The position numbers and the translations under genes are program-made. Of a stretch of DNA of 64,000 nucleotides, positions 1 to 8,589 are shown in pieces. The DNA is taken from positions 124,001-188,000 of the forward strand of contig NZ_JBISEP010000002.1 in assembly GCF_044383835.1 (NCBI RefSeq), written 5' to 3'. Position 1 is the stretch's first letter; every line of letters begins with the position of its first letter. The notes below the pieces were generated by a model that ran no database searches, was not told the origin of the DNA, and saw nothing but the letters and a program-made list of their open reading frames with translations. The DNA comes from Paraliobacillus sp044383835 (GTDB lineage: Bacteria; Bacillota; Bacilli; Bacillales; Amphibacillaceae).

Positions 1-716
1 CCGATGATGCTCTCATTACCACCTAATTGTTCAATAAACAAACCAATATAACTGTCATTCGCACGGTGTGTGATAGTCATAAACAATATTAATATTAAAA
101 ATATAATATATGGACGATTGCGAACTAGCTTTTTTAGATCACCAAATTGAATCGGATCAACATCCACTTTAACATCTACTAAACGAAAGCATACTATCAA
201 CGCTAAACTACCCATAATTAAATACGGAAATAGTAAATTTTGGACACCAATTAACTCTAGTACTTTACCTATAGCCAAAGAAGATACAGCAAACCCAAGT
301 GATCCCCATGTTCTTATCGATCCAAAAGAAATACCAAGAGAGTCAGCTCTTCGCTGTGCTAGACTATCCGCTAACGCGCCAATAGGAGCAGTAAAGAAAT
401 AATACACTCCCGCCATTATTAATAAAAGAGGAAGAATTGTCATTTGAAAGAAAAAAACACTACTAACTAAAAGACCAATTAAACAAATCATTAAAATGCG
501 CTTAACTGTTTGATATTTATCACTCATATAGCCCCAAAAAGGCTGTGAAAAAATGGATACAGTTGGACCTACTGCTAAAACCCAACCAATCTCACTCCCT
601 GTTAAACCTCTATATTGTAGCAACAATGGTAAAAAACTAATAACTATTGTATTCGCCCCATGAAAACTGAATAATAACATTTTTAATGGAACAAGTGATT
701 GTTCATTATTATGCAC
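1..716 (-). CDS. MFS transporter, MFS_1-like family (3' end outside window)
   Basis: This is the N-terminal 238 residues of a major facilitator superfamily permease; the gene runs off the left edge. I chose the GTG start at 716 because AGGGAGA lies just upstream and the frame then stays open to the window edge. About seven hydrophobic segments are visible, with the MFS loop motif GYMSDK after the second segment and RRADSLG/GSIRTWGSLGF further on. That second motif is typical of the nucleoside/sugar symporter-like MFS branch (LacY/NupG fold). The substrate cannot be told. It is transcribed leftward, separately from the CAP lipoprotein gene. Confidence 0.8.
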   Translation of the reverse strand, partial: MHNNEQSLVPLKMLLFSFHGANTIVISFLPLLLQYRGLTGSEIGWVLAVGPTVSIFSQPFWGYMSDKYQTVKRILMICLIGLLVSSVFFFQMTILPLLLIMAGVYYFFTAPIGALADSLAQRRADSLGISFGSIRTWGSLGFAVSSLAIGKVLELIGVQNLLFPYLIMGSLALIVCFRLVDVKVDVDPIQFGDLKKLVRNRPYIIFLILILFMTITHRANDSYIGLFIEQLGGNESII

Positions 717-843
717 AAAACGTCTCTCCCTGTGTCAACGCTATATTAGTATACTATTATACGGATTAATGTTATATAAAGAAAGAGCTTTTAAGAGATT
801 TCATATCGTCTAATCTACACGATAATTTTTTTCAATAAATAAA

Positions 844-960
844 GAGGCAGAGACTCAATAATCAAACTTTATCTAAATAGACGAATCTTAATTCTTCTTT
901 TTAAAATTAAGATTCGTCTTTTAATAATCATTATTTTGATTTGTCCTAGACACTTTCTCT
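844..960. repeat. Short intergenic repeat with AGACGAA hairpin
   Basis: The core is a perfect 15-bp inverted repeat (879-893 and 905-919, arm AGACGAATCTTAATT). It is flanked by GAGGCAGAGACTCAA on the left and TTGTCCTAGACACTTTCTC on the right. The same three parts occur in the same order in the longer element at 53827-54133: a GAGGC-type left end, an AGACGAA stem and a TTGTCC right end. I infer a short member of the same repeat family. It could also act as the terminator between the two leftward genes, although T-runs are weak. Confidence 0.5.
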
Positions 961-962
961 CA

Positions 963-1619
963 TTATTTTGCTATAAAGAGCTGCGTCCAATAAGCACCGT
1001 TCGTCGCATAGCCAACACCGATATGCGTTATTTTTTGGTTTAAAATATTCTTTCTATGACCTGGGCTATTCATCCAACCAGCAACTACTTCTTCAGGCGA
1101 TTGTTGTCCTGACGCAATATTTTCTGCTGCTGTGGTGTAGTCAATTCCAAGTTCCTGTAGCATGTCAAAAGGAGATCCATATGTCGGTGACCTGTGAGAA
1201 AAATAATTGTTTTTGGCCATGTCTTCTGACTTCATTTGAGCAGCACGAGATAATTCCGTATCCATTTGCAACTCGCTTAATCCTTGTTTTTTTCTTTCAG
1301 CATTTGTTAACTGAATCACTTCTTGCTGAAAAGATGAATCGGCCTCGATTTGTTCATTTTCTCTACGTTGGTTTTTCTCTGGAGGTGCTGTTCGAACGCC
1401 TTGATCATTTGTAAAAATGTTTTGTTCCCGACCTGGTTGGATAGGCAATGGATGATTTTTTGTTTGCCGCTCCTGATTTGCATATGGATTTTCTCCACCA
1501 AAGCTGATCGGCTCAGTATCTAATTGATTTCTTTGTTTTTCTGCTTGATCCGATATATTATTTGCACAACCCATCAATAAAAAGCCAATTATCGTTACAT
1601 ACATTAAATGTTTTATCAT
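963..1619 (-). CDS. CAP-domain (SCP/PR1-like) lipoprotein
   Basis: A 218-residue secreted protein. It has a lipoprotein signal peptide with lipobox LLMGC (Cys18), so it should be membrane anchored on the outer face. A polar linker of about 75 residues rich in Asn/Gln/Glu follows. The CAP domain spans roughly 95-218, with the signatures NAERKKQGL, YFSHRSPTYG, AENIASG and WMNSPGHRKNIL. The family resembles B. subtilis YkwD/YlbC; its biochemical role in bacteria is unclear, with cell-wall or spore-related roles proposed. The start has an excellent AGGAGGG site. It appears monocistronic. Confidence 0.88.
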   Translation of the reverse strand: MIKHLMYVTIIGFLLMGCANNISDQAEKQRNQLDTEPISFGGENPYANQERQTKNHPLPIQPGREQNIFTNDQGVRTAPPEKNQRRENEQIEADSSFQQEVIQLTNAERKKQGLSELQMDTELSRAAQMKSEDMAKNNYFSHRSPTYGSPFDMLQELGIDYTTAAENIASGQQSPEEVVAGWMNSPGHRKNILNQKITHIGVGYATNGAYWTQLFIAK

Positions 1620-1737
1620 ATGTTTTCCCTCCTACACATAATATCACTCAATCTTTAAATATTATGTGCACCCATACGTACTCAGGTTAAGAAAAAAAGA
1701 GCCAAACATGTCAGATATCTACATACAGATAATAACA

Positions 1738-1771
1738 ACAAAAAAGCTTCGTAAAAAAGGATACAAAGCTT
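1738..1771 (-). terminator. Probable intrinsic terminator
   Basis: On the minus strand AAGCTTTGT pairs with ACGAAGCTT across a 10-nt loop and is followed by a T-run. It lies about 240 nt beyond the response-regulator gene and upstream of the CAP gene, so it could end the regulator transcript. The rest of 1620-2013 shows no gene. Confidence 0.45.
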
Positions 1772-2013
1772 GCTAGCGAGTTTATTTCCAGGTATCTGTA
1801 TAGGATTGCTTGATTAGGAAAACATTTGTAATATAGAGGCACTTTCTTTTTTCAATCAATGTGATCTTAATACCTTTCAATCATATATAGCATATTGTTT
1901 AGAGAAAAAATTGTTCTAATCCATTCATTAGTTAACTATTCCCTCAATAATAGTCTTCCTATTCTAAAAATATTTTTTTGAAATTCCATTCACTAAAAAG
2001 AAAGAAGTCAAAT

Positions 2014-2640
2014 TCATGATATGTATAGCCATTCTTCCTTTACAGCTTTTAGCACCGCATTTGTTCGGTCTGGTACATTTAATTTTTTTAGAATCGAACT
2101 AATGTAGTTTTTTACAGTTTTATCAGATAAGTACAAATTTGCAGCAATATCTAGATTGTTATAGCCTTCAGAAAGTAATTGTAACACTTCCCACTCTCTA
2201 TTAGATAAAATACCCATTGGCTGTTTTGGTTGTTTATCATTGACCCGAACATATTCCTCTAATAAGCTTGCTGATAGGATAGGATGAATGTATTTTCTCC
2301 CTGATTCAATTGTGTAGATCGCATCTAGTAACTCTTTCTCTTCCATACCTTGATAAAAATAGCCATCTAACCCTAGTTTGAACACATGTGCCAATTGTTG
2401 ATTTTTCTCATCACTCACCCATATAATTACTTTTTTTCCCAACTGTTTAAAATAATGTACTAAATTTAAATCTGGAGAATCTATTGTAATATCTATCATT
2501 ACCATACCACATATTCTTTCATACGCTTTAAGGTCTGTCACATCACAAGCATACACTTTTTTGTTATGCAATTTTCTCTGTAAAAGCTCTACAATTCCCT
2601 CTCGCAACAAAGAAGGTCGTTTAATAAAGATTATATTCAC
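2014..2640 (-). CDS. LuxR/NarL-type response regulator with degenerate receiver
   Basis: A 208-residue protein with an N-terminal receiver-like domain (about 1-115) and a C-terminal LuxR HTH (about 140-205; LSNREWEVLQLLSEGYNNLDIA then DKTVKNYISSILKKL). I prefer the GTG start at 2640: AGGTGA lies 8 nt upstream and the receiver begins there. An ATG at 2703 lacks a ribosome binding site. Two receiver hallmarks are missing. The acidic pair before PxLxREG reads I-K, and the conserved Lys in the GYLLK-type motif is Gln (GYFYQ). An Asp remains in MIDIT. No histidine kinase is adjacent. Function is probably phosphorylation-independent, which is inference. Confidence 0.82.
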   Translation of the reverse strand: MNIIFIKRPSLLREGIVELLQRKLHNKKVYACDVTDLKAYERICGMVMIDITIDSPDLNLVHYFKQLGKKVIIWVSDEKNQQLAHVFKLGLDGYFYQGMEEKELLDAIYTIESGRKYIHPILSASLLEEYVRVNDKQPKQPMGILSNREWEVLQLLSEGYNNLDIAANLYLSDKTVKNYISSILKKLNVPDRTNAVLKAVKEEWLYIS

Positions 2641-3046
2641 TTTTTTATCACCTAACCATCCAATTTTTTTAGAATATCTAACTATGTAGTAAAAAAGATT
2701 CATAAATCGGATTGATTTATTGGAAAAACGGGTAAAAATATAATCAACCTAACCTAATTATTTAATGAAGATTGAATTTAGCACATGAATTATTTCTTTT
2801 TATAGCCACGTTTGAGAAATAGGTAACGAACTCTTATCATTTCTTGGCAAGATTGACGTTTCTCCTCCCTTTTGCCTAAATATTAATCAATTTAATCCTT
2901 TTACTTATACTAGTTGATATATTCTACATATCAGTTAGTATTCTTTAACAATTTTACTGATTAAAATTAACATAGTCAAATAAACGCTAATAAATAACAA
3001 TTAATGATACTATTTTATTATTAAAAATAGGTAAAAATATTCATTT

Positions 3047-3073
3047 TTGATAGTATAAAGATACTACTATCAA
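3047..3073. promoter_or_regulatory. Inverted repeat, likely operator of the XRE gene
   Basis: TTGATAGTA (3047-3055) and TACTATCAA (3065-3073) form a perfect 9-bp inverted repeat immediately before the GGGGGAG ribosome binding site of the XRE gene. A related GATACTAT lies at 3006-3013. The position suggests autoregulation. The rest of the gap 2641-3046 is AT-rich with no gene. Confidence 0.5.
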
Positions 3074-3097
3074 TACTCATTGGGGGGAGTTATAAAA

Positions 3098-3859
3098 GTG
3101 AAGACAATAGGAAAGCGTATAAAGCAGTTACGAAAAGAAAGAGGGCACTCGATGGCAATACTCGGTAAAGCGATTGGCACAGACTCCGCAAATATTAGCA
3201 ATTGGGAGAGTGACAAACGAATTCCAGGTGGAAGGTTTATCGTTGCATTATCAGAGCACTTTAATGTATCAACAGATTGGATATTAAAAGGAACTACTGT
3301 AGCAAAAATCGATTACAGTGGAAATTTTTTAGTAACTGATGCAAGCCAGTTACAAACAGAGATAACAAATCTGTCAATGAAAGACCAGCATTTCATCCAT
3401 GCATTTGTAGAATTTTACAGAAATTACACGATACACATGAATCAACAAGAGAAGATTCTACAAAAGCAATTTACCTTTTTACCCTTGTTGAAGCAAACGA
3501 TAGTAAATGAAGCTATTTTATCAGATGAGAATATTGTTACACACCTTCCAATACCAGTTTCATTAGCTAAAGAAGGTGATTTTCTTTATTCTAGTTCATA
3601 CAACCAGAATCAATTAGAAACAAAGAAAACAACAGAATTAGCTATCATAAAAAAGCAAACGGATGCAGCAAGTGGGCAAACTGTTTTAGCTACATACGAT
3701 AAGCAGTTAATTATGTGCAAACTGATAAAACGTGAAGATGCGTTGATTTTACAAGCGATTGATTCAGATGATAATATTGACATAGTTAACGAGAAAGAAA
3801 TACAAATACATGGACTTGTTACTAGTTTATACAACTCGTCCTCTACATGTCCTTCTTAA
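3098..3859 (+). CDS. XRE-family regulator with S24/LexA-like C-terminal region
   Basis: A 253-residue regulator. Residues about 1-60 form a Cro/C1-type HTH (IGKRIKQLRKERGHS, ANISNWESDKR). The C-terminal half (about 140-235) has the layout of a LexA/CI-type domain: LPIPVSLAKEGDF, then GQTVLATYDKQLIMCKLIKRED. The usual catalytic Ser after Gly-Asp is not in place (the sequence reads GDFLYSSS), so self-cleavage is doubtful. The GTG start at 3098 has GGGGGAG 8 nt upstream; an upstream in-frame TTG overlaps that site and is less likely. No phage genes surround it, so this is probably a chromosomal regulator controlling itself and perhaps its neighbours. Confidence 0.8.
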   Translation: MKTIGKRIKQLRKERGHSMAILGKAIGTDSANISNWESDKRIPGGRFIVALSEHFNVSTDWILKGTTVAKIDYSGNFLVTDASQLQTEITNLSMKDQHFIHAFVEFYRNYTIHMNQQEKILQKQFTFLPLLKQTIVNEAILSDENIVTHLPIPVSLAKEGDFLYSSSYNQNQLETKKTTELAIIKKQTDAASGQTVLATYDKQLIMCKLIKREDALILQAIDSDDNIDIVNEKEIQIHGLVTSLYNSSSTCPS

Positions 3860-3964
3860 ACTTAATTTCGTTCGACATGACCGTATTCTCATAAAGAATT
3901 AATTTCATACAATTTAACTCACCGGTCCATATTATCTATATAGATCGTTTGGAGGATGATAGAA

Positions 3965-4678
3965 TTGTTTACTGAAATTTTGACTGTAGTTGGACGTATT
4001 TTCACTATTCTTCCGCTACTACTAGTTGTAACTATTTTTATGGGAAGACGAGCGATTGGAGAGTTACCTGTTTTTGATTTTCTAATTGTATTAACGCTTG
4101 GTTCTGTTGTAGGTGCAGATATCGCTGACCCTAATATAAAACACATTCATACTGTCATTGCCATTGTTGGTATTGCTGTTTTAGAAAAAATAGTTGCGTC
4201 TCTTCGTTTAAATCAAAAAGTAGGACACTATTTAACTTTCTCACCAATCATCGTCATTAAAGATGGGAAATTAGCAAGTGAAAACCTGAAAAAAATTAAA
4301 TATTCCATGGATAGTATTTTACTTATGCTCCGTCAAAATGACATAGTTAATTTAGCTGATGTTGAATTAGCAATTATCGAGGCAAACGGGCGATTAAGTG
4401 TTTTTCAAAAAACAAAGCCAAATCACAATATGAAAAATGGCACTCCAACAAAGAACAATGCTGCAAACAAATTAGCCTTTCCTGTCATCGTTGATGGGAA
4501 ACTGTATCCGAATGTTCTTAGGCAATTACAAGTAGATGAACCATGGCTGCTCCGATCTTTATACGCTAATGGCATTCAAGATATAGATGAGGTTTTTTAT
4601 GCTTCATTAACTGAGGATTTGCATTTGCACTTTTCAAAAAAACATGAAAACATGGCGTTGCCACCGCTTAATTTTTAA
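3965..4678 (+). CDS. DUF421 domain-containing membrane protein (YetF-like)
   Basis: A 237-residue protein with three N-terminal membrane helices (about 5-30, 40-60 and 62-85) followed by a soluble DUF421 domain. Family signatures seen are MGRRAIGELPVFDFLI and LRQNDIVNLADVELAIIEANG. The Bacillus members YetF and YrbG are poorly characterised membrane proteins, and some are spore-associated. I chose TTG at 3965, 9 nt after GGAGG; an ATG at 3956 lies directly against the ribosome binding site. It is followed on the same strand by the HesB-like gene, 53 nt away. Confidence 0.85.
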   Translation: MFTEILTVVGRIFTILPLLLVVTIFMGRRAIGELPVFDFLIVLTLGSVVGADIADPNIKHIHTVIAIVGIAVLEKIVASLRLNQKVGHYLTFSPIIVIKDGKLASENLKKIKYSMDSILLMLRQNDIVNLADVELAIIEANGRLSVFQKTKPNHNMKNGTPTKNNAANKLAFPVIVDGKLYPNVLRQLQVDEPWLLRSLYANGIQDIDEVFYASLTEDLHLHFSKKHENMALPPLNF

Positions 4679-4731
4679 CGATTAATTTACTATTTTTGAT
4701 ATAGTAATAGGCAAAGGGGGATATATACATC

Positions 4732-5022
4732 ATGGAATTATCAATCACTCAACCTGCTGTGACATGGTTTATTAATGAACTAAACTTAAAAGAGCACGAT
4801 TATGTTCGTTTCTTTGCGCGATATGGCGGGCATGGAGGGATCCACAAAGGGTTCTCTTTAGGCATGTCTACTAACGACATACCAAATGATCCAGCAATGC
4901 TGGTGACAAAAAGTGGCATTACTTTTTTTGTTGAAAAATCTGATGCTTGGTATTTTGATGGAATGAACTTCCACATCAAATATGCTAGAAAATATAATGA
5001 GATTGACTTTGTCATTAAGTAA
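4732..5022 (+). CDS. HesB/YadR/YfhF-family protein without cysteines
   Basis: A 96-residue single-domain protein resembling the B. subtilis YneR group of the HesB/IscA fold (MELSITQPAVTWFINEL, VRFFARYGGHGGIHKGFSLG, ITFFVEKSDAWYFD). Unlike true A-type Fe-S scaffolds, it has none of the three conserved cysteines and in fact no cysteine at all, so Fe-S assembly is unlikely. The role is unknown. Ribosome binding site AAAGGGGG precedes the ATG by about 12 nt. Confidence 0.83.
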   Translation: MELSITQPAVTWFINELNLKEHDYVRFFARYGGHGGIHKGFSLGMSTNDIPNDPAMLVTKSGITFFVEKSDAWYFDGMNFHIKYARKYNEIDFVIK

Positions 5023-5058
5023 AGTTAAGTTAAGCAGCAATATAACTAACTACTTTTC

Positions 5059-5092
5059 CGCTACACAAATGAATTATGATTTGTGTAGCGGA
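5059..5092. terminator. Hairpin between convergent genes
   Basis: A perfect 13-bp inverted repeat (CCGCTACACAAAT) lies between the HesB-like gene and the convergent amidase gene. Its position suits a bidirectional terminator, but it has no strong T-run on either side. Confidence 0.5.
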
Positions 5093-5152
5093 TCAAATAA
5101 AAATCACACTCACTTTGATGTTTTTGTTTAAAATGATCTTGTTACCGTCGTA

Positions 5153-6640
5153 TTATTTAACATATAAATGTTGTTCAGGCTTTATCCATAGATTAGATTG
5201 TTCTAGTTGAGCAGCAAGTTGAAATAAAAGGTCTTCTTTTCCTTTTGATGCCATCACTTGGACACCCATTGGTAAATGATTATTAGTAAGATAAACAGGT
5301 ATACTCATTGCAGGCTGACCTGTTAAATTTGCTAATTGCGTAAATGGTGTGTAAGTCAAGCTAGGTAAAAACATATCATATATCAGTTGTTGTTGTTCAC
5401 TGGCGCTGTGTTCACTTACTCGCAATAATTGCTCCATCTCCAAGTCCGAAGGTGTGAGCACAGCAATTTCAGGCGCAGGGTGGGCATTCGTCGGTGTAAT
5501 TAACACATCATAGGCTTCATGAAATTTCATCATTTGTTCCGCAGCTTTATCCCAGCCTATTAGACTCTCACTATACATCGCTGCTGAAATGTTCTTGCCA
5601 GATTGATGTAGTACCCAAGTGAAAAGATCGACATCGTTTGCTGTCAGCTCCCTTTGTAAAGCTTGCTCCATTCCAATAATTACTCGATTCATTTCCCCTG
5701 CATTCATTTTGTAATAATGATTGATTAACTGATACCCATCAACAGGAATAGAACATTCTTCTACATCGTGTCCTTCTTTTACTAACCAATTAACTACTCG
5801 TGCAACTGCTTGTTTAGCATCTTTACTGACTGGTGTCCCTACTGGAGACTCACTTGTAAAACCAATCCGAAGTTTTTTTCTATCCTGTCTGTTAACAATA
5901 TTTAAATAACTTCCTTCAAATAATGGTGTTTGGAATGCTGCTTCTGGTTGCACAGTTTGTAAATAATCTAATAGAGCAGCACTATCTCTCACTGACTTTG
6001 TTAACACAAAATCAATCGAAGCACCTTGCCATTGTCTGCCAACGCCGGGTCCAACAGGGGTACGCCCTCTTGTAGGTTTCAGTCCAAATAAACTAGTGAA
6101 TGACGCAGGTATCCTTATCGATCCTCCACCATCACTTGCACCTGCAACAGGGACAATACCAGCTGCAACGGCTGCCGCTGCTCCACCACTTGAACCTCCA
6201 GGAGAGTGCTCCAAGTTCCAAGGATTCCTCGTTGCACCATAAGCTTCAGGTTCAGTAATATTTTTCAAGCCAAATTCAGGTGTATTTGTATGGCCAATTG
6301 GTAAAAAACCAATTTTTCTTAATCTTGCAACAAAATTAGAATCATATTCCGCTATATTTTTTTTTAATAGCTTTGATCCAGAGCTTAGCACTTCTCCTTT
6401 AATTGCTTGAGATATGTCTTTTAATAAAATTGGCACACCAGAAAACGGAGCAGCTTTTACTTTTTTCGCTTCTTCATATACCGCATGTTTTCTCGTTCGA
6501 ACAACCGCATTAAGCTCTGTATTCACCTCGTTTATTCGTTCAAATGCTGCATGTAATAACTCTTCACTAGATACTTCTTTTTTTTGAATCAGATTTGCTA
6601 GATCAATTGCATCAAATCGCTGATACTCTTTACTATCCAT
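5153..6640 (-). CDS. Amidase (amidase signature family)
   Basis: A 495-residue enzyme of the amidase signature superfamily, which hydrolyses carboxamides to acid plus ammonia. The catalytic triad is visible: Lys in PILLKDIS, the cis-Ser region SPGGSSGGAAAAVAAG, and the nucleophile Ser in DGGGSIRIPAS. There is no signal peptide, so it is cytosolic. It is not GatA: there is no gatC or gatB nearby, and the C-terminal half differs from GatA. The ATG at 6640 is preceded by GGAGG at good spacing; an in-frame TTG upstream is less likely. Its substrate cannot be read from the sequence. Confidence 0.88.
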   Translation of the reverse strand: MDSKEYQRFDAIDLANLIQKKEVSSEELLHAAFERINEVNTELNAVVRTRKHAVYEEAKKVKAAPFSGVPILLKDISQAIKGEVLSSGSKLLKKNIAEYDSNFVARLRKIGFLPIGHTNTPEFGLKNITEPEAYGATRNPWNLEHSPGGSSGGAAAAVAAGIVPVAGASDGGGSIRIPASFTSLFGLKPTRGRTPVGPGVGRQWQGASIDFVLTKSVRDSAALLDYLQTVQPEAAFQTPLFEGSYLNIVNRQDRKKLRIGFTSESPVGTPVSKDAKQAVARVVNWLVKEGHDVEECSIPVDGYQLINHYYKMNAGEMNRVIIGMEQALQRELTANDVDLFTWVLHQSGKNISAAMYSESLIGWDKAAEQMMKFHEAYDVLITPTNAHPAPEIAVLTPSDLEMEQLLRVSEHSASEQQQLIYDMFLPSLTYTPFTQLANLTGQPAMSIPVYLTNNHLPMGVQVMASKGKEDLLFQLAAQLEQSNLWIKPEQHLYVK

Positions 6641-6751
6641 AGAATCCTCCAACAAAAATAATATATTTCATACTTGCAGTAAAACACGCGGATAATCTCC
6701 CATGTTTTACGGATCATTATCTTTAACTATACATTTAATAGCTAACAAAAG

Positions 6752-8428
6752 TTAAAAAAGACCAACAGCTCTTCCTTGATCATCCATGTCCATTTTTAAT
6801 GCTGCTGGTTCCTTTGGTAATCCAGGCATTGTTAACACATCACCAGTTAGTGCAACGATAAAACCGGCACCAATTGATGGTCTTAACTCCCTTACCGTAA
6901 TAACAAAATCCTCTGGCCTACCTATCTTATTCGGATCATCAGATAATGAATATTGCGTTTTAGCCATACAAATAGGTAAGTTCCCCCAACCAAGTGCTGT
7001 CATTTCTTTTATTTGCTGCTCTACTTGTGGAGTAAATGACACATCCTTCGCTCCATAAACTTTTTGAGCAATTTGTTTCATTTTATCTTGCATTGTATCT
7101 TTCAAATGATACAATGGCGTGAAGTTTGCTTGCTTCTGTTCGATTGTTTCTACTAATTTATTGGCTAGTTCTATACCACCCTTACCACCATGCTCCCAAA
7201 CCTCAGTTAAAGCCACTTCTACACCTTGTTCTTTACACCATCGCTGAACAAAGGTGATTTCATTCTCTGTATCGTGCACAAAGCGATTAATCGCTATAAC
7301 AAATGGTAAACCAAACGATTCAATGGTTTCCATATGTTTTTTTAGATTTTTTATCCCTTCACGTAATCCGTCGATATTTTCTTCATTCAATTTTCCCTGC
7401 TCTACACCACCATGTAGCTTTAGCGCCCGAATCGTAGCAACAATCACAACGGCTTTAGGATCCAGTTCTCCAATCCTCGCCTTTATATTCAAAAATTTCT
7501 CCGCACCTAAATCGGCACCAAATCCTGCCTCGGTAATGACATAGTCCCCTAACTTGCTTGCCATTTTAGTTGCAAGTAAACTATTACAACCATGAGCAAT
7601 ATTTGCAAATGGACCACCATGAATAATTGCTGGTGTGTTCTCAAGTGTTTGCACTAAATTAGGCATAACCGCTTCTTTTAAAAGTAATGTCAAAGCCCCT
7701 TCTACTTTTAAATCGGCTACAGTCACAGGCGTTTCATCTGGACGATAACCGACAACAATATTCGCCAAGCGCTTACGCATATCCGATAAGTTGCTTGCTA
7801 AACAAAAGATCGCCATGATTTCAGAGGCTACAGTAATATTAAATCCATCCTCTCTTGGCACACCTTGTTTCGCTCCTCCTAATCCAATAACGACATTTCG
7901 CAATGCGCGATCATTTAAATCCACCACACGTTTCCAAACAATTCTACGTGTATCAATATTACATTCATTTCCTTGGAAAATATGATTGTCAATAAACGCA
8001 GCTAATGCATTATTAGCAGTAGTGATTGCATGGATATCTCCGGTAAAATGAAGATTGATATCTTCCATTGGAACTACTTGAGCATAACCTCCTCCACTAG
8101 CACCACCTTTTAACCCCATTGTTGGACCTAAAGAAGGTTCACGTAATGCAACAACTGTTTGGTGCCCAAGCTGATTCATTGCTTGCCCTAACCCCACAGT
8201 AACCGTTGATTTCCCTTCTCCTGCCGAGGTAGGATTTATCGAGGTTACTAGCACTAGATTCCCATCCGGCTTATTTTTCAAACGATCCAGAAGTGAAAGT
8301 GAGATTTTTGCTTTATAGTTCCCATACGGTTCCCACTCCGATTCTAGCAAGCCTATCCGTTCCGCTATCTCTTTAATCGGCTTTTTTGTGACTTGATTGG
8401 CTATATCAATATCTGTAGGTACAACCAT
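6752..8428 (-). CDS. fhs: Formate-tetrahydrofolate ligase
   Basis: A 558-residue enzyme of normal family length. It makes 10-formyl-THF from formate, THF and ATP in cytosolic one-carbon metabolism. The ATP-binding loop is SAGEGKSTVTVGLGQ; most relatives have PAGEGKTT, so this one carries Pro-to-Ser and Thr-to-Ser changes. Other family blocks present are EPSLGPTMGLKGGA, FTGDIHAITTANNALAA, GPFANIAHGCNS and TEAGFGADLGAEKF. The start ATG has TAGGAGTG upstream. It stands alone, 111 nt upstream of the amidase gene on the same strand. Confidence 0.97.
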   Translation of the reverse strand: MVVPTDIDIANQVTKKPIKEIAERIGLLESEWEPYGNYKAKISLSLLDRLKNKPDGNLVLVTSINPTSAGEGKSTVTVGLGQAMNQLGHQTVVALREPSLGPTMGLKGGASGGGYAQVVPMEDINLHFTGDIHAITTANNALAAFIDNHIFQGNECNIDTRRIVWKRVVDLNDRALRNVVIGLGGAKQGVPREDGFNITVASEIMAIFCLASNLSDMRKRLANIVVGYRPDETPVTVADLKVEGALTLLLKEAVMPNLVQTLENTPAIIHGGPFANIAHGCNSLLATKMASKLGDYVITEAGFGADLGAEKFLNIKARIGELDPKAVVIVATIRALKLHGGVEQGKLNEENIDGLREGIKNLKKHMETIESFGLPFVIAINRFVHDTENEITFVQRWCKEQGVEVALTEVWEHGGKGGIELANKLVETIEQKQANFTPLYHLKDTMQDKMKQIAQKVYGAKDVSFTPQVEQQIKEMTALGWGNLPICMAKTQYSLSDDPNKIGRPEDFVITVRELRPSIGAGFIVALTGDVLTMPGLPKEPAALKMDMDDQGRAVGLF

Positions 8429-8554
8429 TAAAGAACACTCCTATCCAATATTTTGTTATGCATTTCCTATCAATCTATGCATAATTATAACATTTATCTA
8501 TTTGTTTTGTTTCAAATCAGTTATATTTCGTTACTTGCTTAACTCATACAAAAT

Positions 8555-8582
8555 AGACAGGAATTTCGAGGAATCCCTGCCT
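8555..8582 (-). terminator. Intrinsic terminator after alaT
   Basis: On the minus strand an 11-bp imperfect stem (AGGCAGGGATT with AATTCCTGTCT) is followed by ATTTTG, starting a few bases past the alaT stop codon. Confidence 0.6.
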
Positions 8583-8589
8583 AATTAAT

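Noticed and set aside
6786..7985. Several 60-96-codon plus-strand ORFs opposite fhs
   Set aside because: They lie entirely antisense to a highly conserved enzyme gene and have no ribosome binding sites; they are shadows of its codon pattern.
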